Source: Paenibacillus sonchi (GTDB lineage Bacteria > Bacillota > Bacilli > Paenibacillales > Paenibacillaceae). Taken from it: a stretch of DNA of 64,000 nucleotides. Where the stretch lies: positions 6,324,001 through 6,388,000 of the forward strand of contig NZ_CP068595.1 in the NCBI RefSeq assembly GCF_016772475.1, in the 5' to 3' direction. Shown one piece after another: positions 27,648-36,464 of this stretch (positions within the stretch are counted from its first letter, which is position 1; each line of letters starts with the position of its first letter). The notes beneath the pieces were generated by a model, which was given only the letters and a program-made list of their open reading frames with translations, did not search any database and was not told the origin of the DNA. Position numbers and translations under genes: made by a program.

Positions 27648-28265
27648 CTAAAACAGCTCCAAAAGCCCCTCGAAACTATTAATGATATAATCATAATCAC
27701 TAACTTCTCCAAACCCGTAGCTTGCAAATACGAAAGGAATCCCGGCATATCTTGCAGCCTTCAGATCTCCCTCCGTATCCCCTACATAAACAGGGCTCGT
27801 TAAGTTATTTCTTTCCATAATCAGTTTGATATTCTCCCCTTTGGACAGGCCGGTTCTCCCCGGATTCTCAAAGTCTACGAAATATTTTTGTAATTGATGA
27901 TATTCATAAAAAGCTTCAATATATCCCTCTTGGCAATTACTCACAATGAACAGCTTATATTTTGCAGATAAAACTTTAAGGACCTCTTCCAACTGTTCAA
28001 ATAACCTTCCGCCTTGTTCAGCCAGGCTCACACACTCCGCATCATAACACTGTCCTAAAATCTTTTGCTGTGCCTCTTCATCTAAGCCAGGAAACATTTT
28101 TCGGCCGGCCTCATCTGCTTGCAGACCCATAATTCCTCTTAAATCTTCCTTTGTTACTACCCCTATGCTCCCTTTATTTTCGCTCAGTACTCTGTTCCAT
28201 ACATCTGCAACAACATCCAAGGAATCCCATAACGTTCCATCCAGATCAAAGATCATGCTATCCAT
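27648..28265 (-). CDS. HAD-superfamily phosphatase
   Basis: 205 residues with the four HAD motifs: I FDLDGTLWDS (nucleophile Asp 7, acid/base Asp 9), II SNCQEG, III Lys in GLSKGENI, IV VGDTEGDLKAA. The cap is alpha-helical (residues 15-85), as in phosphoglycolate phosphatase and beta-phosphoglucomutase relatives. AGGAG lies eight bases before ATG 28265. The substrate is probably a small sugar or glycolate phosphate. Confidence 0.93.
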   Translation of the reverse strand: MDSMIFDLDGTLWDSLDVVADVWNRVLSENKGSIGVVTKEDLRGIMGLQADEAGRKMFPGLDEEAQQKILGQCYDAECVSLAEQGGRLFEQLEEVLKVLSAKYKLFIVSNCQEGYIEAFYEYHQLQKYFVDFENPGRTGLSKGENIKLIMERNNLTSPVYVGDTEGDLKAARYAGIPFVFASYGFGEVSDYDYIINSFEGLLELF

Positions 28266-28283
28266 TTAAAATTCTCCTAACTT

Positions 28284-28895
28284 TTAGTTATTTATTGTTG
28301 GTTTCGCCCAAATCAGATGAACCATATCCAGCCAGTGGCTTTCCACTTTGTCGATTTGCATACGTGACTCCTGGATCAGTCCAATAATATCTCTTGTATG
28401 ATGGCATCCATAAACACGATATAGCAGCGGATTAAGTGCTTTTTGCATAACAGCTACCATAAAGTTAGAACTGAGCCCATGCTCCATGAACAGGATTACC
28501 CCGTCCGGTTTACACCAGCGGTTGACTTTATCCAACATCCTTAGCGGATTCTTATAGCTGCAAAAGGATAATGTAGAAACAATGGTATCAAACGACTGAT
28601 CGGAAAAGTTGATTTCCTCCATATCGGAACAGATAAATTCGGCGTTCAGATGATGGTAGTTTGCTGCCTGCCGTGCTTTGTCAATCATTGCCTTACTAAA
28701 GTCCGCTGCAGTAATCTTGACTTCCGGAGGATAAAACGGAAAATTAGCACCTGTGCCTACTGCAAGTTCAAGCACATTGCCCTTCGCATGACCAATAAGA
28801 TTCTGCCGCCAGCGCTGTTGTTTGGGATCTTCTCTTTTTTTGTCATATTGGGTGGCCTGTCTGTCAAAAATATTTATCAACCGCTGTTTATCCAT
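28284..28895 (-). CDS. Class I SAM-dependent methyltransferase
   Basis: 203 residues with motif I NVLELAVGTGANFPFYP (SAM-binding, near residue 42), acidic loop ITAADFS and post-motif CSDMEEINFSDQSFDTIVST. It belongs with the UbiE/phosphatidylethanolamine methyltransferase-like group (LFMEHGLSSNF). Acceptor unknown. The ribosome site is weak. It lies 18 bases before the HAD gene and may share its transcript. Confidence 0.88.
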   Translation of the reverse strand: MDKQRLINIFDRQATQYDKKREDPKQQRWRQNLIGHAKGNVLELAVGTGANFPFYPPEVKITAADFSKAMIDKARQAANYHHLNAEFICSDMEEINFSDQSFDTIVSTLSFCSYKNPLRMLDKVNRWCKPDGVILFMEHGLSSNFMVAVMQKALNPLLYRVYGCHHTRDIIGLIQESRMQIDKVESHWLDMVHLIWAKPTINN

Positions 28896-28974
28896 CTTTC
28901 GCTGATCAGCTCATTCCATAATTGATAGTGTTTAGCTTAATAGGCCCGTTTTCTCTGTTTTTTAAGTATTTCAA

Positions 28975-29175
28975 CTATTGAATCAATAACCACCTGCGGG
29001 TTCTCAATATGTATGTTATGGTCTTGGAGAAACCAGGAAAAATTTTAAAAACCGCCAACAGCTTTAGTATACCAATTTTAGATAATACTTGTAAAAACCA
29101 AAAGAATTTAACCGCAAATAGTTGTCCCTTCCTATGTTCTTCAGGAAAACGGCCAGTCATTTCATCTCCATGCAT
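28975..29175 (-). pseudogene. Possible fragment of an alpha/beta hydrolase cap region
   Basis: A 66-residue frame, MHGDEMTGRFPEEHRKGQLF followed by two hydrophobic stretches with LSKIGILKLLAVF, resembles the cap segment of alpha/beta hydrolases but lacks the nucleophile and His parts. There is a stop just upstream in frame. No ribosome site was seen. Low confidence. Confidence 0.3.
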
Positions 29176-29187
29176 TGACTTTCAACT

Positions 29188-29766
29188 CTACAGAGCCCCA
29201 AGCATCTCATCAATACTATGTATTTCAATCCTATCTTTTTCTGCCCGGTAGTCATAATATTCGTGTTCCTCGTCAATAAGAATCTCTTTACTACATAAGA
29301 ACCCGAGCAATCTGACTGCCTCTTTCCTTATGCTGTCCATGTAACTTTGATTTTCCAAAGACTCTTCTTTAAGAATTTCCTTGTATTCATCCGAAGTTGT
29401 AATATAGGTTAAAGCAATATACCTCAGAAAGGTGTAGCCGTCACAATAATCATCATACAATATTTCCAACGTTTCCAATTGCTCTGTTTCATCCTCATTC
29501 GTTAATAGGTCATCTAACTTTAAGATGATTCGTTCTTGTTCAAACGGGCCAAAATGGATCATTCTTCTGATTTGCTTCTCCGTTTCATCAAATGCATATT
29601 TGTCCTTGTAGTTTCTGGAGATTAGTTCGAAGTATTCCTTCTCACCAAAAATCTCTTCTAATTCATCATGTTCATACACCCACTGCTCAAATGCTACAAG
29701 GGATTGCTCATCTTTTTTATTTCTAATGAAGTAATAAAAATAACGTTGTGCTGTGATTTGATCCAT
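29188..29766 (-). CDS. Hypothetical acidic protein (192 aa)
   Basis: Not recognised. 192 residues rich in Glu, Asp and Tyr, predicted largely helical, without membrane segments or cysteine clusters. Character and size resemble intracellular immunity proteins, but no partner toxin lies nearby, so this is only a resemblance. A GAGGTG ribosome site is six bases before ATG 29766. Confidence 0.75.
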   Translation of the reverse strand: MDQITAQRYFYYFIRNKKDEQSLVAFEQWVYEHDELEEIFGEKEYFELISRNYKDKYAFDETEKQIRRMIHFGPFEQERIILKLDDLLTNEDETEQLETLEILYDDYCDGYTFLRYIALTYITTSDEYKEILKEESLENQSYMDSIRKEAVRLLGFLCSKEILIDEEHEYYDYRAEKDRIEIHSIDEMLGAL

Positions 29767-29919
29767 TACTCACACCTCGCATAATCCAATCTTGTTAATC
29801 GCCCAATGATTTTAATCATTAGTTTTATCCTTCATCTTACATTTACTGCAGTCTTTACTATGATAATATCATATTTCCTGCTTAACACTATTACTCCCTC
29901 ACAACATGAGTCTTCTAGT

Positions 29920-30216
29920 CTATTCTCCCAAACCTCCAGCACCCTTCTCCCCGGCCCCCATCACCTCAATCATCATTAACGTCCCCAGCCGAAACCCTTC
30001 CTTATATGCGGCAGCTGAATACATGGAGGTACTTTGCCCCAATAGGTCAATTAACTTTTCCAGCTCATCGTACTCTTCCGGGGACAACTTCTTGTGATAG
30101 GCATTGATTAACGAAGAAATCTTTAGGTTAAGCTCGTGGTATTCGGAATGCTTAGGGTGTATGCCTTCGTCAGGCCTGATGTTGCCATAGAACAAGGCTT
30201 CCAATATACTGCCCAT
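29920..30216 (-). CDS. DUF6809 family protein
   Basis: 98 residues: LEALFYGNIRPDEG at the start, then a helical stretch and GFRLGTLMMIEVM, the pattern of the small DUF6809 proteins of Firmicutes. Function unknown. ATG 30216 follows AGGAGG by six bases; the longer frame to 30324 is not supported. The 200 bases before the next gene hold only the amylase terminator. Confidence 0.8.
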   Translation of the reverse strand: MGSILEALFYGNIRPDEGIHPKHSEYHELNLKISSLINAYHKKLSPEEYDELEKLIDLLGQSTSMYSAAAYKEGFRLGTLMMIEVMGAGEKGAGGLGE

Positions 30217-30440
30217 GATTTTCCTCCTATGTTTAGCTAAAATATGCTCTCGGACAAACAGTGTCCCTTTGCTGTAGCATACTTTATCAAGAGGCATTAC
30301 ATTGCATTTTAGCGATGTAATCACTAATACTTTTTATTCCATGGTAAAATCCACTTCGTTTGGCCGATTAACATGTACTCTTTTCTCGCGTGAAGCCTTA
30401 TCTCCGTATACTCCGCTTGCCACATTAAAGTGCTGCCACT

Positions 30441-30477
30441 AGAAAAGAGATCAGCCAAAATACTGGCTGACCTCTTT
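30441..30477 (-). terminator. Terminator of the amylase gene
   Basis: Hairpin arms AAGAGATCAGCCA and TGGCTGACCTCTT (one mismatch) 44 bases after the stop, followed by TTTTC on the minus strand. Confidence 0.8.
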
Positions 30478-30520
30478 GTGTTGTTGCGGGGAATTGTAAT
30501 TCAATAATAGCCGTCGGCGA

Positions 30521-33500
30521 TTATTTGCCGATACGTGCGAACGGAGCAGTCAATAAATCGATGTCACTCCACTCTTTAGGGGAGTTGGAATCCGATATCC
30601 CTGGCGTATCGGAAGTCGCTGGATCATTTGGAAGGGTATCCATTGGCGAGAATTCGCCTTGGTGCAGCATTACGCCGATACCCGCGTTCTCCATATCCGG
30701 ATTTCCGAGTGCGCTGAGCGGAATTTTCGCTTCATAGAAAGTGTCACGATTGGAATCGTGGCCAAGCGCCATGAAGTTGAAGAGCTTGCTTGGATCATTA
30801 ACATCATCAGCATCTTTTACTCCCCACAGGGAAGTATAACCTTTACCTTTAGCAAATTTAACGGTAATGCCTGCTGCAGCTCCTGTCTTATAGTTCACCC
30901 CGCCATCGTCGACCGGGAACACACCGTTTACGGCTCTGGAAAGGTAACCCGAGTGGAACATATTCGAAGCGATGTTGAATTGATAATCGGGAAGGTCCAG
31001 CCCGCCCCAGATCGGTTGTTTTCCATTTTTCTTCCACATATCATGTGTTGCACCTGCACCACGAATCGTATCCATAGCAATCGTCTGCGGCATATCCATG
31101 GAGCGGATCGGTGTACCGCCTGCCGAACCAGCATTAGCAGGATCAACGATGTCTGTAACATCTACATACTGCCAAGCCAGATACAGGAACTCGTTGTCCC
31201 ATGCTGCCCACAGATGGCTCAGGTCCATTGGCGATTCATGAAGCGACCAGTTGCTGCCAAGCGTACGCGGATCATCACCGGCCATATCGATCGCAATCAG
31301 CATGTCATCTGTCCATTCACCACTGTTGGTTCCATCTATTGTGATTGGAACGGATACGCGTTTACCAAATGAAGGGTTAGTGGAATATGGCTTGTCCCCG
31401 CCAGGAATAACGATCGTTCCTTTCAATGTCACCACTGTAAGCTCAGCGCTTGCTGCTGAGAAGTTATTTGCAGCATCGAAAGCTTTTACCGTGTAGTTAT
31501 ACGATGTTTCTTCAGCCAAACCGGTGTCCGTGAATGCAGGCGTTGTTGATGTTCCTACTTTTACTGCGCCACGATAGATCTCGTAACCTGCTACCGCCAC
31601 ATTATCCGTTGAAGCGGTCCACTGAAGGGCAACACTGGCAGAAGTTGCTGTACCTTTTACATTTGTTGGCGCCGAAGGTGCGATGATATCACCAGCGCCC
31701 GGTACTTCGATGGTTACTTCATTGCTGTTAGCGGAGAAATTACTTGCAGCATCACGGGCGCGGACCTGGTACTTGTAAGTCGTACCTTCCTTCACTGTGC
31801 TGTCGATAAAAGTTGTCGCCTTCACCGTAAATGTCTCCGTGCTTGTACCAGCCTTTCGGGTAATTTGGTAATCTGCTACGCCAACATTGTCAGTAGAAGC
31901 ACTCCAAGTCAAAGTGACCGTCTTTGGAGTTCCACTGCTGAGATTGCCAGCCAGGTTAGCAGGGATTGAAGGAGCAGCCGAATCGGAACCTGCCGGCTTC
32001 TCCCCAAGCTTCACTTGCCCAGCGGCATTGTTGTTGCCGGGAATGTAAATATTGTCGCCTGTGTTGAAGAAGTAGTTCTTCTGACCGTTGCTGTCCCAAA
32101 CGTTGCTTCCGTTATTAAAGCAAGCTTCCAGACGGCTGGCGGTTCCAATATCGACCGTTATTTTTTTGTAGCCAGGATTCAACGGGTCATTCTCCATCTT
32201 CAAGCCTGGAGCGGATGTCCATGTACCACCCTCGGCGCGATAATGGATGTTAACATTTGTCCAGCCCTCTTTGTAATAAACGGTAACTTTATTGCCCTGA
32301 TTTGGAGTTCCCGGTTTACCGGCAGTCACTTTACCCGAATCATAGGTATTGTCGCCTTTGTTGAAGAAATAGTTCTTCTGATTGTTGCTGTCCCATTGAC
32401 CGCTGCCATTGTTGAAAGCAACCTCTGCGCGTGCTGCCGAGGTCCCCAGGTCAATCGTGTGCACAGCATACCCAGGAATTTCGGAATTCTCCATTTTCAC
32501 GCCAGGAGCGGCTGTCCAGTTGCCACCTTCAGCACGGTAGTGAATGTAAGGAGTTGCGTATCCTTTTTTGTAGTAAATCGTAGCGGTGTTGTCATTGCCT
32601 TGTCCAGACGGCAAAGTCTTAACGCTGATCTCATTACTTGGATCGGATGTGCCGCCGGATTGGCTCTTAGCAATCACTTTATAGGTATACGTTGTTTCTG
32701 CAGTCAAGCCTGTATCCTTATACGTTGTTGTTGTCGACGATCCAACCTTCGCATTGTTGCGGTATACGTCGTATCCGGCAATTCCGGAGGTGTCGGTGGA
32801 CGCATTCCACGTCAATGTTACTGTCTTGTCTGTTTTCACAGAACTAGCCAGGTTGGATGGAGCCGTCGGTTTAGTTACGACACGCGGATCTGTATCGGAC
32901 CACACGCTTCCGTCATACCAGCCTGTTGTTGTTCTGGTGAATCCAGCCTGGTTTTGGGCAGGCCATTGTTTGCCAGTAGCGTCTTTAAAGATAATCTTAG
33001 CTTGTTCAGCTTTGTCAAAGCTGTAGACATACCAGTCTCCGCCAGCACTTGTCATAGCTGGAGCTGTAGCCCAGGTTGGGTCATTATCCTTTGGTGCTGT
33101 GTCATAGAAGTAGACGGATGGTGTTCCCCATCCGGACGGTTTCTTGAAGTAGACATCCAGCTTGGCGTTAGGATCGCCCTTCGTGAACTCGTACGAAGCA
33201 GTACCTTCGCCATTTTCATTCACAGCGTACATCTTCAGCGTTTTCGTGTCATTAATGGCCATGTCTGCGCCAATCGTGATTGTTGTTCCATTGGTAAATG
33301 CAGTCCCGTTAACCGGATTACTGCCATCCAGCGTGTACTTGCCGCTGTCCGCATTCTTGATTGACAGCGTTACAGTGGTCGTTTCGGTTTTGAATTTGCC
33401 GCCTGCGGGTGAAGCAGTCAGAACCGGGAACTTCTTGTTTACGCCAACATTTTCAATCAGAATAACACCGTTGGTTCCAGCGGTAAATTTGGCCTTGCCT

Positions 33501-35272
33501 CCGCTTACAACCGCTTCGTTTTTCGTGTAAGCATCACGCACAGTAGTCCCATCCGGGAAGATGCCGGATACATTCACATCCACAGTTCCCGAAGCTCCTG
33601 TAGCCACGACTACTTTATCCAGAACATCATCTTTCTCATAGGTGCGTGAGAACGTATACGGACCGTCCGCAATTTTCTTATGCGTTCCTGCGCCTACCGC
33701 AATGTGATTGTTTCTGAATTGTCCAAGCTTCTGCCAGTGTGACAGAACACTTTGGTTCATGCCGCTCCAGTTCATCTGTGAACGCGAGCCTTGATCCTGG
33801 TCAGAGCCGGTAGGCCCGAACGGTCTTGCTGTTTCATCTCCATAGAAGGTTTGCACTCCGCCCGGGAGAAGCAGAAGCGCGGTACCTGCCTGAATCAGGT
33901 TTCCGCGGTTGTACAACCCTTTATCGTGGGAAGAAAGATAGTTGAGCATATTGTAATTAGGCAGATCGCCGTTTAATTCACTTGCATAGCGGGAGAAAAG
34001 ACCTTCCAGGTCGCTCATATTTGAGCCTTGGAAGGAGAAGTTGATTAAGGAATCAAACCCGTTATCGAAATAATTGCTTCTTCCAAGGCCATGACCCCAA
34101 ACCTCCCCGGTCATCCAGAAGTTATCTGTCCAATCTGCTCCCGGTTTCGTCGGGTTGTTCTGTCTCCATTTCGCAAGGGAACTGCTTGCGCTTGTTTTGA
34201 GTTCTTTCCATCTATCTATTTGAACATGCTTCGCAGTATCGATACGGAAACCATCAATTCCGAATTCTTCAACCCATGAAGACAGCCATTTGATCATGTA
34301 ATCCTTAGGGGCGATGTTCAGGTCTTTGCGGTATTGCTTGGCAGCCGGAACGATCCAGTTGTCATAACCGCTTGCTTCTTTGTTGAACTTCGTCTTCAGT
34401 ACCGGCGGCAAGCCGGTGCCACCAGTGGATTCGGTCTTGATATCAGGCAGGAACCCTACGCACAGCGTCTGATCGCTGCCGCCGCATTGATCGTAACCCG
34501 CAATATTGTTGGCGCGAATCCAACTGCTGCCCCACCAGGAAGCCCATGCACTGGAATTATTGGTGTTCATAATGTTATTATGCGTGTGCCAGTTCTGGCC
34601 CTGGCCCTTGTTCGGAGTCCAGTTCCCGGCGAGTCCGCCGCGGTCACCGTATCCGTATTCCGCCATATCCACAAGTGTCGGATAAGCAACATGGTTCATA
34701 ACCACGTCAAGGACAACACGAATTCCTTTGGCATGAGCGAGGTCAACGAACTCGCGCATTTCAGCAATGGTACCCATGCTCTTATCCATTGCAGTAAAAT
34801 CAAGTGCATAATAGCCATGGTAGCCATAGTGAGCAAAGTCACCATCTTTACCGCCTACCCAGCCGTGCATTTGTTCCCAAGGCGCTGTGATCCAAATTGC
34901 ATTTGTACCCAGGTCTGTGAAATAGCCTTCTTCCAGCTTCTGGGTCAAACCTTTAATATCTCCGCCGTGGAATGTACCCACATCCGATCCCCAGGCATCT
35001 GTCTTAGGTCTGCCATAAGCGCCGTCATTGCTGGTATTACCGTTGTTGAAACGGTCTGTCATGACGAAGTAAACGTTTGCATTATCCCAGCTGAATGGGC
35101 TTGCTTCTTGCTGCTGTCCGCCGCTGCTGGTTGCTGCTGCTGGCGCTGTGTCCGTTGCTGTGGGGGATACTGTGGCTGCTGTTGCTTGGCCCGCTGGCAA
35201 TACTGCAACGCTCCATAGCATTGAGCAGAGCAGCATCATGCTTAGTAAAACTTTGCAACTTTTTTTTACCAT
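30521..35272 (-). CDS. Secreted multimodular GH13 alpha-amylase with starch-binding modules
   Basis: 1583 residues. Approximate order: signal peptide (1-34), GH13 barrel (45-480) with nucleophile Asp in GFRIDTAKH (~343), acid/base Glu in MTGEVWGHG (~389) and stabiliser Asp in LSSHDKG (~447), all-beta C domain, a chitobiase-C-like Ig module (615-695), CBM26-like (704-790), FN3 (800-885), two CBM25 (894-985, 995-1085), two FN3 (1102-1290) and a C-terminal DOMON/glucodextranase-like domain (1300-1583). It hydrolyses starch outside the cell; several modules bind granules. ATG 35272 has AGGAGG eleven bases upstream. A cre-like operator lies at its promoter. Confidence 0.93.
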   Translation of the reverse strand: MVKKSCKVLLSMMLLCSMLWSVAVLPAGQATAATVSPTATDTAPAAATSSGGQQQEASPFSWDNANVYFVMTDRFNNGNTSNDGAYGRPKTDAWGSDVGTFHGGDIKGLTQKLEEGYFTDLGTNAIWITAPWEQMHGWVGGKDGDFAHYGYHGYYALDFTAMDKSMGTIAEMREFVDLAHAKGIRVVLDVVMNHVAYPTLVDMAEYGYGDRGGLAGNWTPNKGQGQNWHTHNNIMNTNNSSAWASWWGSSWIRANNIAGYDQCGGSDQTLCVGFLPDIKTESTGGTGLPPVLKTKFNKEASGYDNWIVPAAKQYRKDLNIAPKDYMIKWLSSWVEEFGIDGFRIDTAKHVQIDRWKELKTSASSSLAKWRQNNPTKPGADWTDNFWMTGEVWGHGLGRSNYFDNGFDSLINFSFQGSNMSDLEGLFSRYASELNGDLPNYNMLNYLSSHDKGLYNRGNLIQAGTALLLLPGGVQTFYGDETARPFGPTGSDQDQGSRSQMNWSGMNQSVLSHWQKLGQFRNNHIAVGAGTHKKIADGPYTFSRTYEKDDVLDKVVVATGASGTVDVNVSGIFPDGTTVRDAYTKNEAVVSGGKAKFTAGTNGVILIENVGVNKKFPVLTASPAGGKFKTETTTVTLSIKNADSGKYTLDGSNPVNGTAFTNGTTITIGADMAINDTKTLKMYAVNENGEGTASYEFTKGDPNAKLDVYFKKPSGWGTPSVYFYDTAPKDNDPTWATAPAMTSAGGDWYVYSFDKAEQAKIIFKDATGKQWPAQNQAGFTRTTTGWYDGSVWSDTDPRVVTKPTAPSNLASSVKTDKTVTLTWNASTDTSGIAGYDVYRNNAKVGSSTTTTYKDTGLTAETTYTYKVIAKSQSGGTSDPSNEISVKTLPSGQGNDNTATIYYKKGYATPYIHYRAEGGNWTAAPGVKMENSEIPGYAVHTIDLGTSAARAEVAFNNGSGQWDSNNQKNYFFNKGDNTYDSGKVTAGKPGTPNQGNKVTVYYKEGWTNVNIHYRAEGGTWTSAPGLKMENDPLNPGYKKITVDIGTASRLEACFNNGSNVWDSNGQKNYFFNTGDNIYIPGNNNAAGQVKLGEKPAGSDSAAPSIPANLAGNLSSGTPKTVTLTWSASTDNVGVADYQITRKAGTSTETFTVKATTFIDSTVKEGTTYKYQVRARDAASNFSANSNEVTIEVPGAGDIIAPSAPTNVKGTATSASVALQWTASTDNVAVAGYEIYRGAVKVGTSTTPAFTDTGLAEETSYNYTVKAFDAANNFSAASAELTVVTLKGTIVIPGGDKPYSTNPSFGKRVSVPITIDGTNSGEWTDDMLIAIDMAGDDPRTLGSNWSLHESPMDLSHLWAAWDNEFLYLAWQYVDVTDIVDPANAGSAGGTPIRSMDMPQTIAMDTIRGAGATHDMWKKNGKQPIWGGLDLPDYQFNIASNMFHSGYLSRAVNGVFPVDDGGVNYKTGAAAGITVKFAKGKGYTSLWGVKDADDVNDPSKLFNFMALGHDSNRDTFYEAKIPLSALGNPDMENAGIGVMLHQGEFSPMDTLPNDPATSDTPGISDSNSPKEWSDIDLLTAPFARIGK

Positions 35273-35369
35273 TAGCTTTTTCTCCTCCTGGACCTTTTGG
35301 TATGAAACGAGTGGCGTGATCCGAAAACCAGCCGGCGGTATACTACTAAAAAAGCTGGATTTTGTGGAT

Positions 35370-35383
35370 TGCAACCGTTTGCA
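35370..35383. promoter_or_regulatory. cre-like operator at the amylase promoter
   Basis: TGCAACCGTTTGCA matches the catabolite-response pattern TGNAANCGNTNNCA and sits just downstream of the likely -10 box, where CcpA or a maltose-type LacI repressor would block initiation. Confidence 0.65.
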
Positions 35384-35389
35384 CTTGAG

Positions 35390-35418
35390 TCCATATTACC
35401 AACTTATGTTAAAGTCTA
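35390..35418 (-). promoter_or_regulatory. Possible amylase promoter
   Basis: TAGACT (35413-35418) and TATGGA (35390-35395), 17 bases apart on the minus strand, directly before the cre-like site. Confidence 0.45.
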
Positions 35419-35475
35419 GTTAAAGTAATGAAATTGTTTTTAAGAAAAGTTATAGATTATTCAATAAGCGGTGTT

Positions 35476-36189
35476 TTAATCCACAGATTCTATAAAAACC
35501 GATCCGTTAAATTTATAGCCAGCACCTCTGACCGTATGGATATATAGCGGTTCACTCGGGGTTTTCTCGATTTTTTGCCGCAAGTTATAAATATGAACCA
35601 TGACGGTTCGTATGTCCCCTTGCTTCATGTCATTCCAAATCAGATCATATAAGGTTTCGGTGGGAAATACGCGGTTCGGATTTTTTGCCAGAACAACAAG
35701 GAGTCGGAATTCTTTAGAAGATAAAGAGACTTCCCTGCCATAGGCGATTACTGAGTGGGTAGTAGGATCAATCTGCAGGCCTGGATAGAGTATCAAATGA
35801 CGCTGATTAACAGGAAAAGCCCGTTTATACCTGCGGAGGTGTGCTCTGATTCGGGCAAGCAATACTTCAAAGCTGTAGGGTTTGGCAATAAAATCATCTG
35901 CCCCCCGGTTCAAGGCTTCAATCCTGAGATAATCATCGGTTTGATGACTTGTATAAAGCACTGGTTTATCACTGAATTTGCGCAATTCCGTGCATAAGTT
36001 CAAGCCGCCCGCCCCTGGCATTGACAGTTCAAGAATAATTAAATCAGGATCGTGAGAATGAATGAAGCTGACCAATGCTTGTCCGCTATGGGCATAACCA
36101 ACAGCTTCATATCCATGCTTTAGTAAGGATTGAACCAATAACTTGCGAGTTTCAGTATCATCATCAATGATTATGATTTTTTCCCGCAT
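35476..36189 (-). CDS. Orphan OmpR-family response regulator with Glu at the phospho-acceptor site
   Basis: 237 residues. The receiver has the acidic triad IIDDDTE (9-11), but the usual phospho-Asp in LxLDL is replaced: PDLIILELSMPGAGG places Glu54 there. Ser replaces Thr in the switch position and Lys is kept in DFIAKPYS. The winged helix is complete and ends VRGAGYKFNG. Asp-to-Glu changes can mimic phosphorylation, so it may be permanently active. No kinase gene is adjacent. It is transcribed toward the amylase gene, 100 bases ahead of the amylase promoter. AGGAG precedes ATG 36189. Confidence 0.92.
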   Translation of the reverse strand: MREKIIIIDDDTETRKLLVQSLLKHGYEAVGYAHSGQALVSFIHSHDPDLIILELSMPGAGGLNLCTELRKFSDKPVLYTSHQTDDYLRIEALNRGADDFIAKPYSFEVLLARIRAHLRRYKRAFPVNQRHLILYPGLQIDPTTHSVIAYGREVSLSSKEFRLLVVLAKNPNRVFPTETLYDLIWNDMKQGDIRTVMVHIYNLRQKIEKTPSEPLYIHTVRGAGYKFNGSVFIESVD

Positions 36190-36210
36190 TCATTTTTCTC
36201 CTTTCATTAT

Positions 36211-36230
36211 TTTAGAAAGCGCTTTCTAAA
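36211..36230. promoter_or_regulatory. Perfect 20-bp palindrome (cre-like)
   Basis: TTTAGAAAGCGCTTTCTAAA is an exact 20-base palindrome with the AAAGCGCTTT core of catabolite/LacI operators, 22 bases upstream of the orphan regulator gene. Confidence 0.75.
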
Positions 36231-36407
36231 TAATAACTTATTGTAGATATTAACATTACAAGGTGAACTTTAGAGCGTGCATAAAGTCCTGTTATATACA
36301 TACATAAATATCATTTTCTGTCGAATAATGCAACTATATAAACCACAATTAAGATTATAACCTGACAAACCGGCTTTCAATTGTTTCCATTGATAACGTT
36401 AGCCTCC

Positions 36408-36458
36408 AAAAAAACAGCGGCAGTCCGGGACTGGTTTTCACGTCCATGGCTGCCGCTG
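36408..36458 (-). terminator. Terminator of the aldo/keto reductase gene
   Basis: Perfect 9-base stem CAGCGGCAG/CTGCCGCTG (36415-36423, 36450-36458), followed on the minus strand by seven T. The rest of 36231-36407 is AT-rich and shows no gene. Confidence 0.85.
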
Positions 36459-36464
36459 ATTCTT

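Noticed and set aside
32015..33364. 449-codon plus-strand frame
   Set aside because: It lies opposite the amylase CBM25/FN3/CBM26 modules, whose minus-strand protein has clear domain structure; no start signal.
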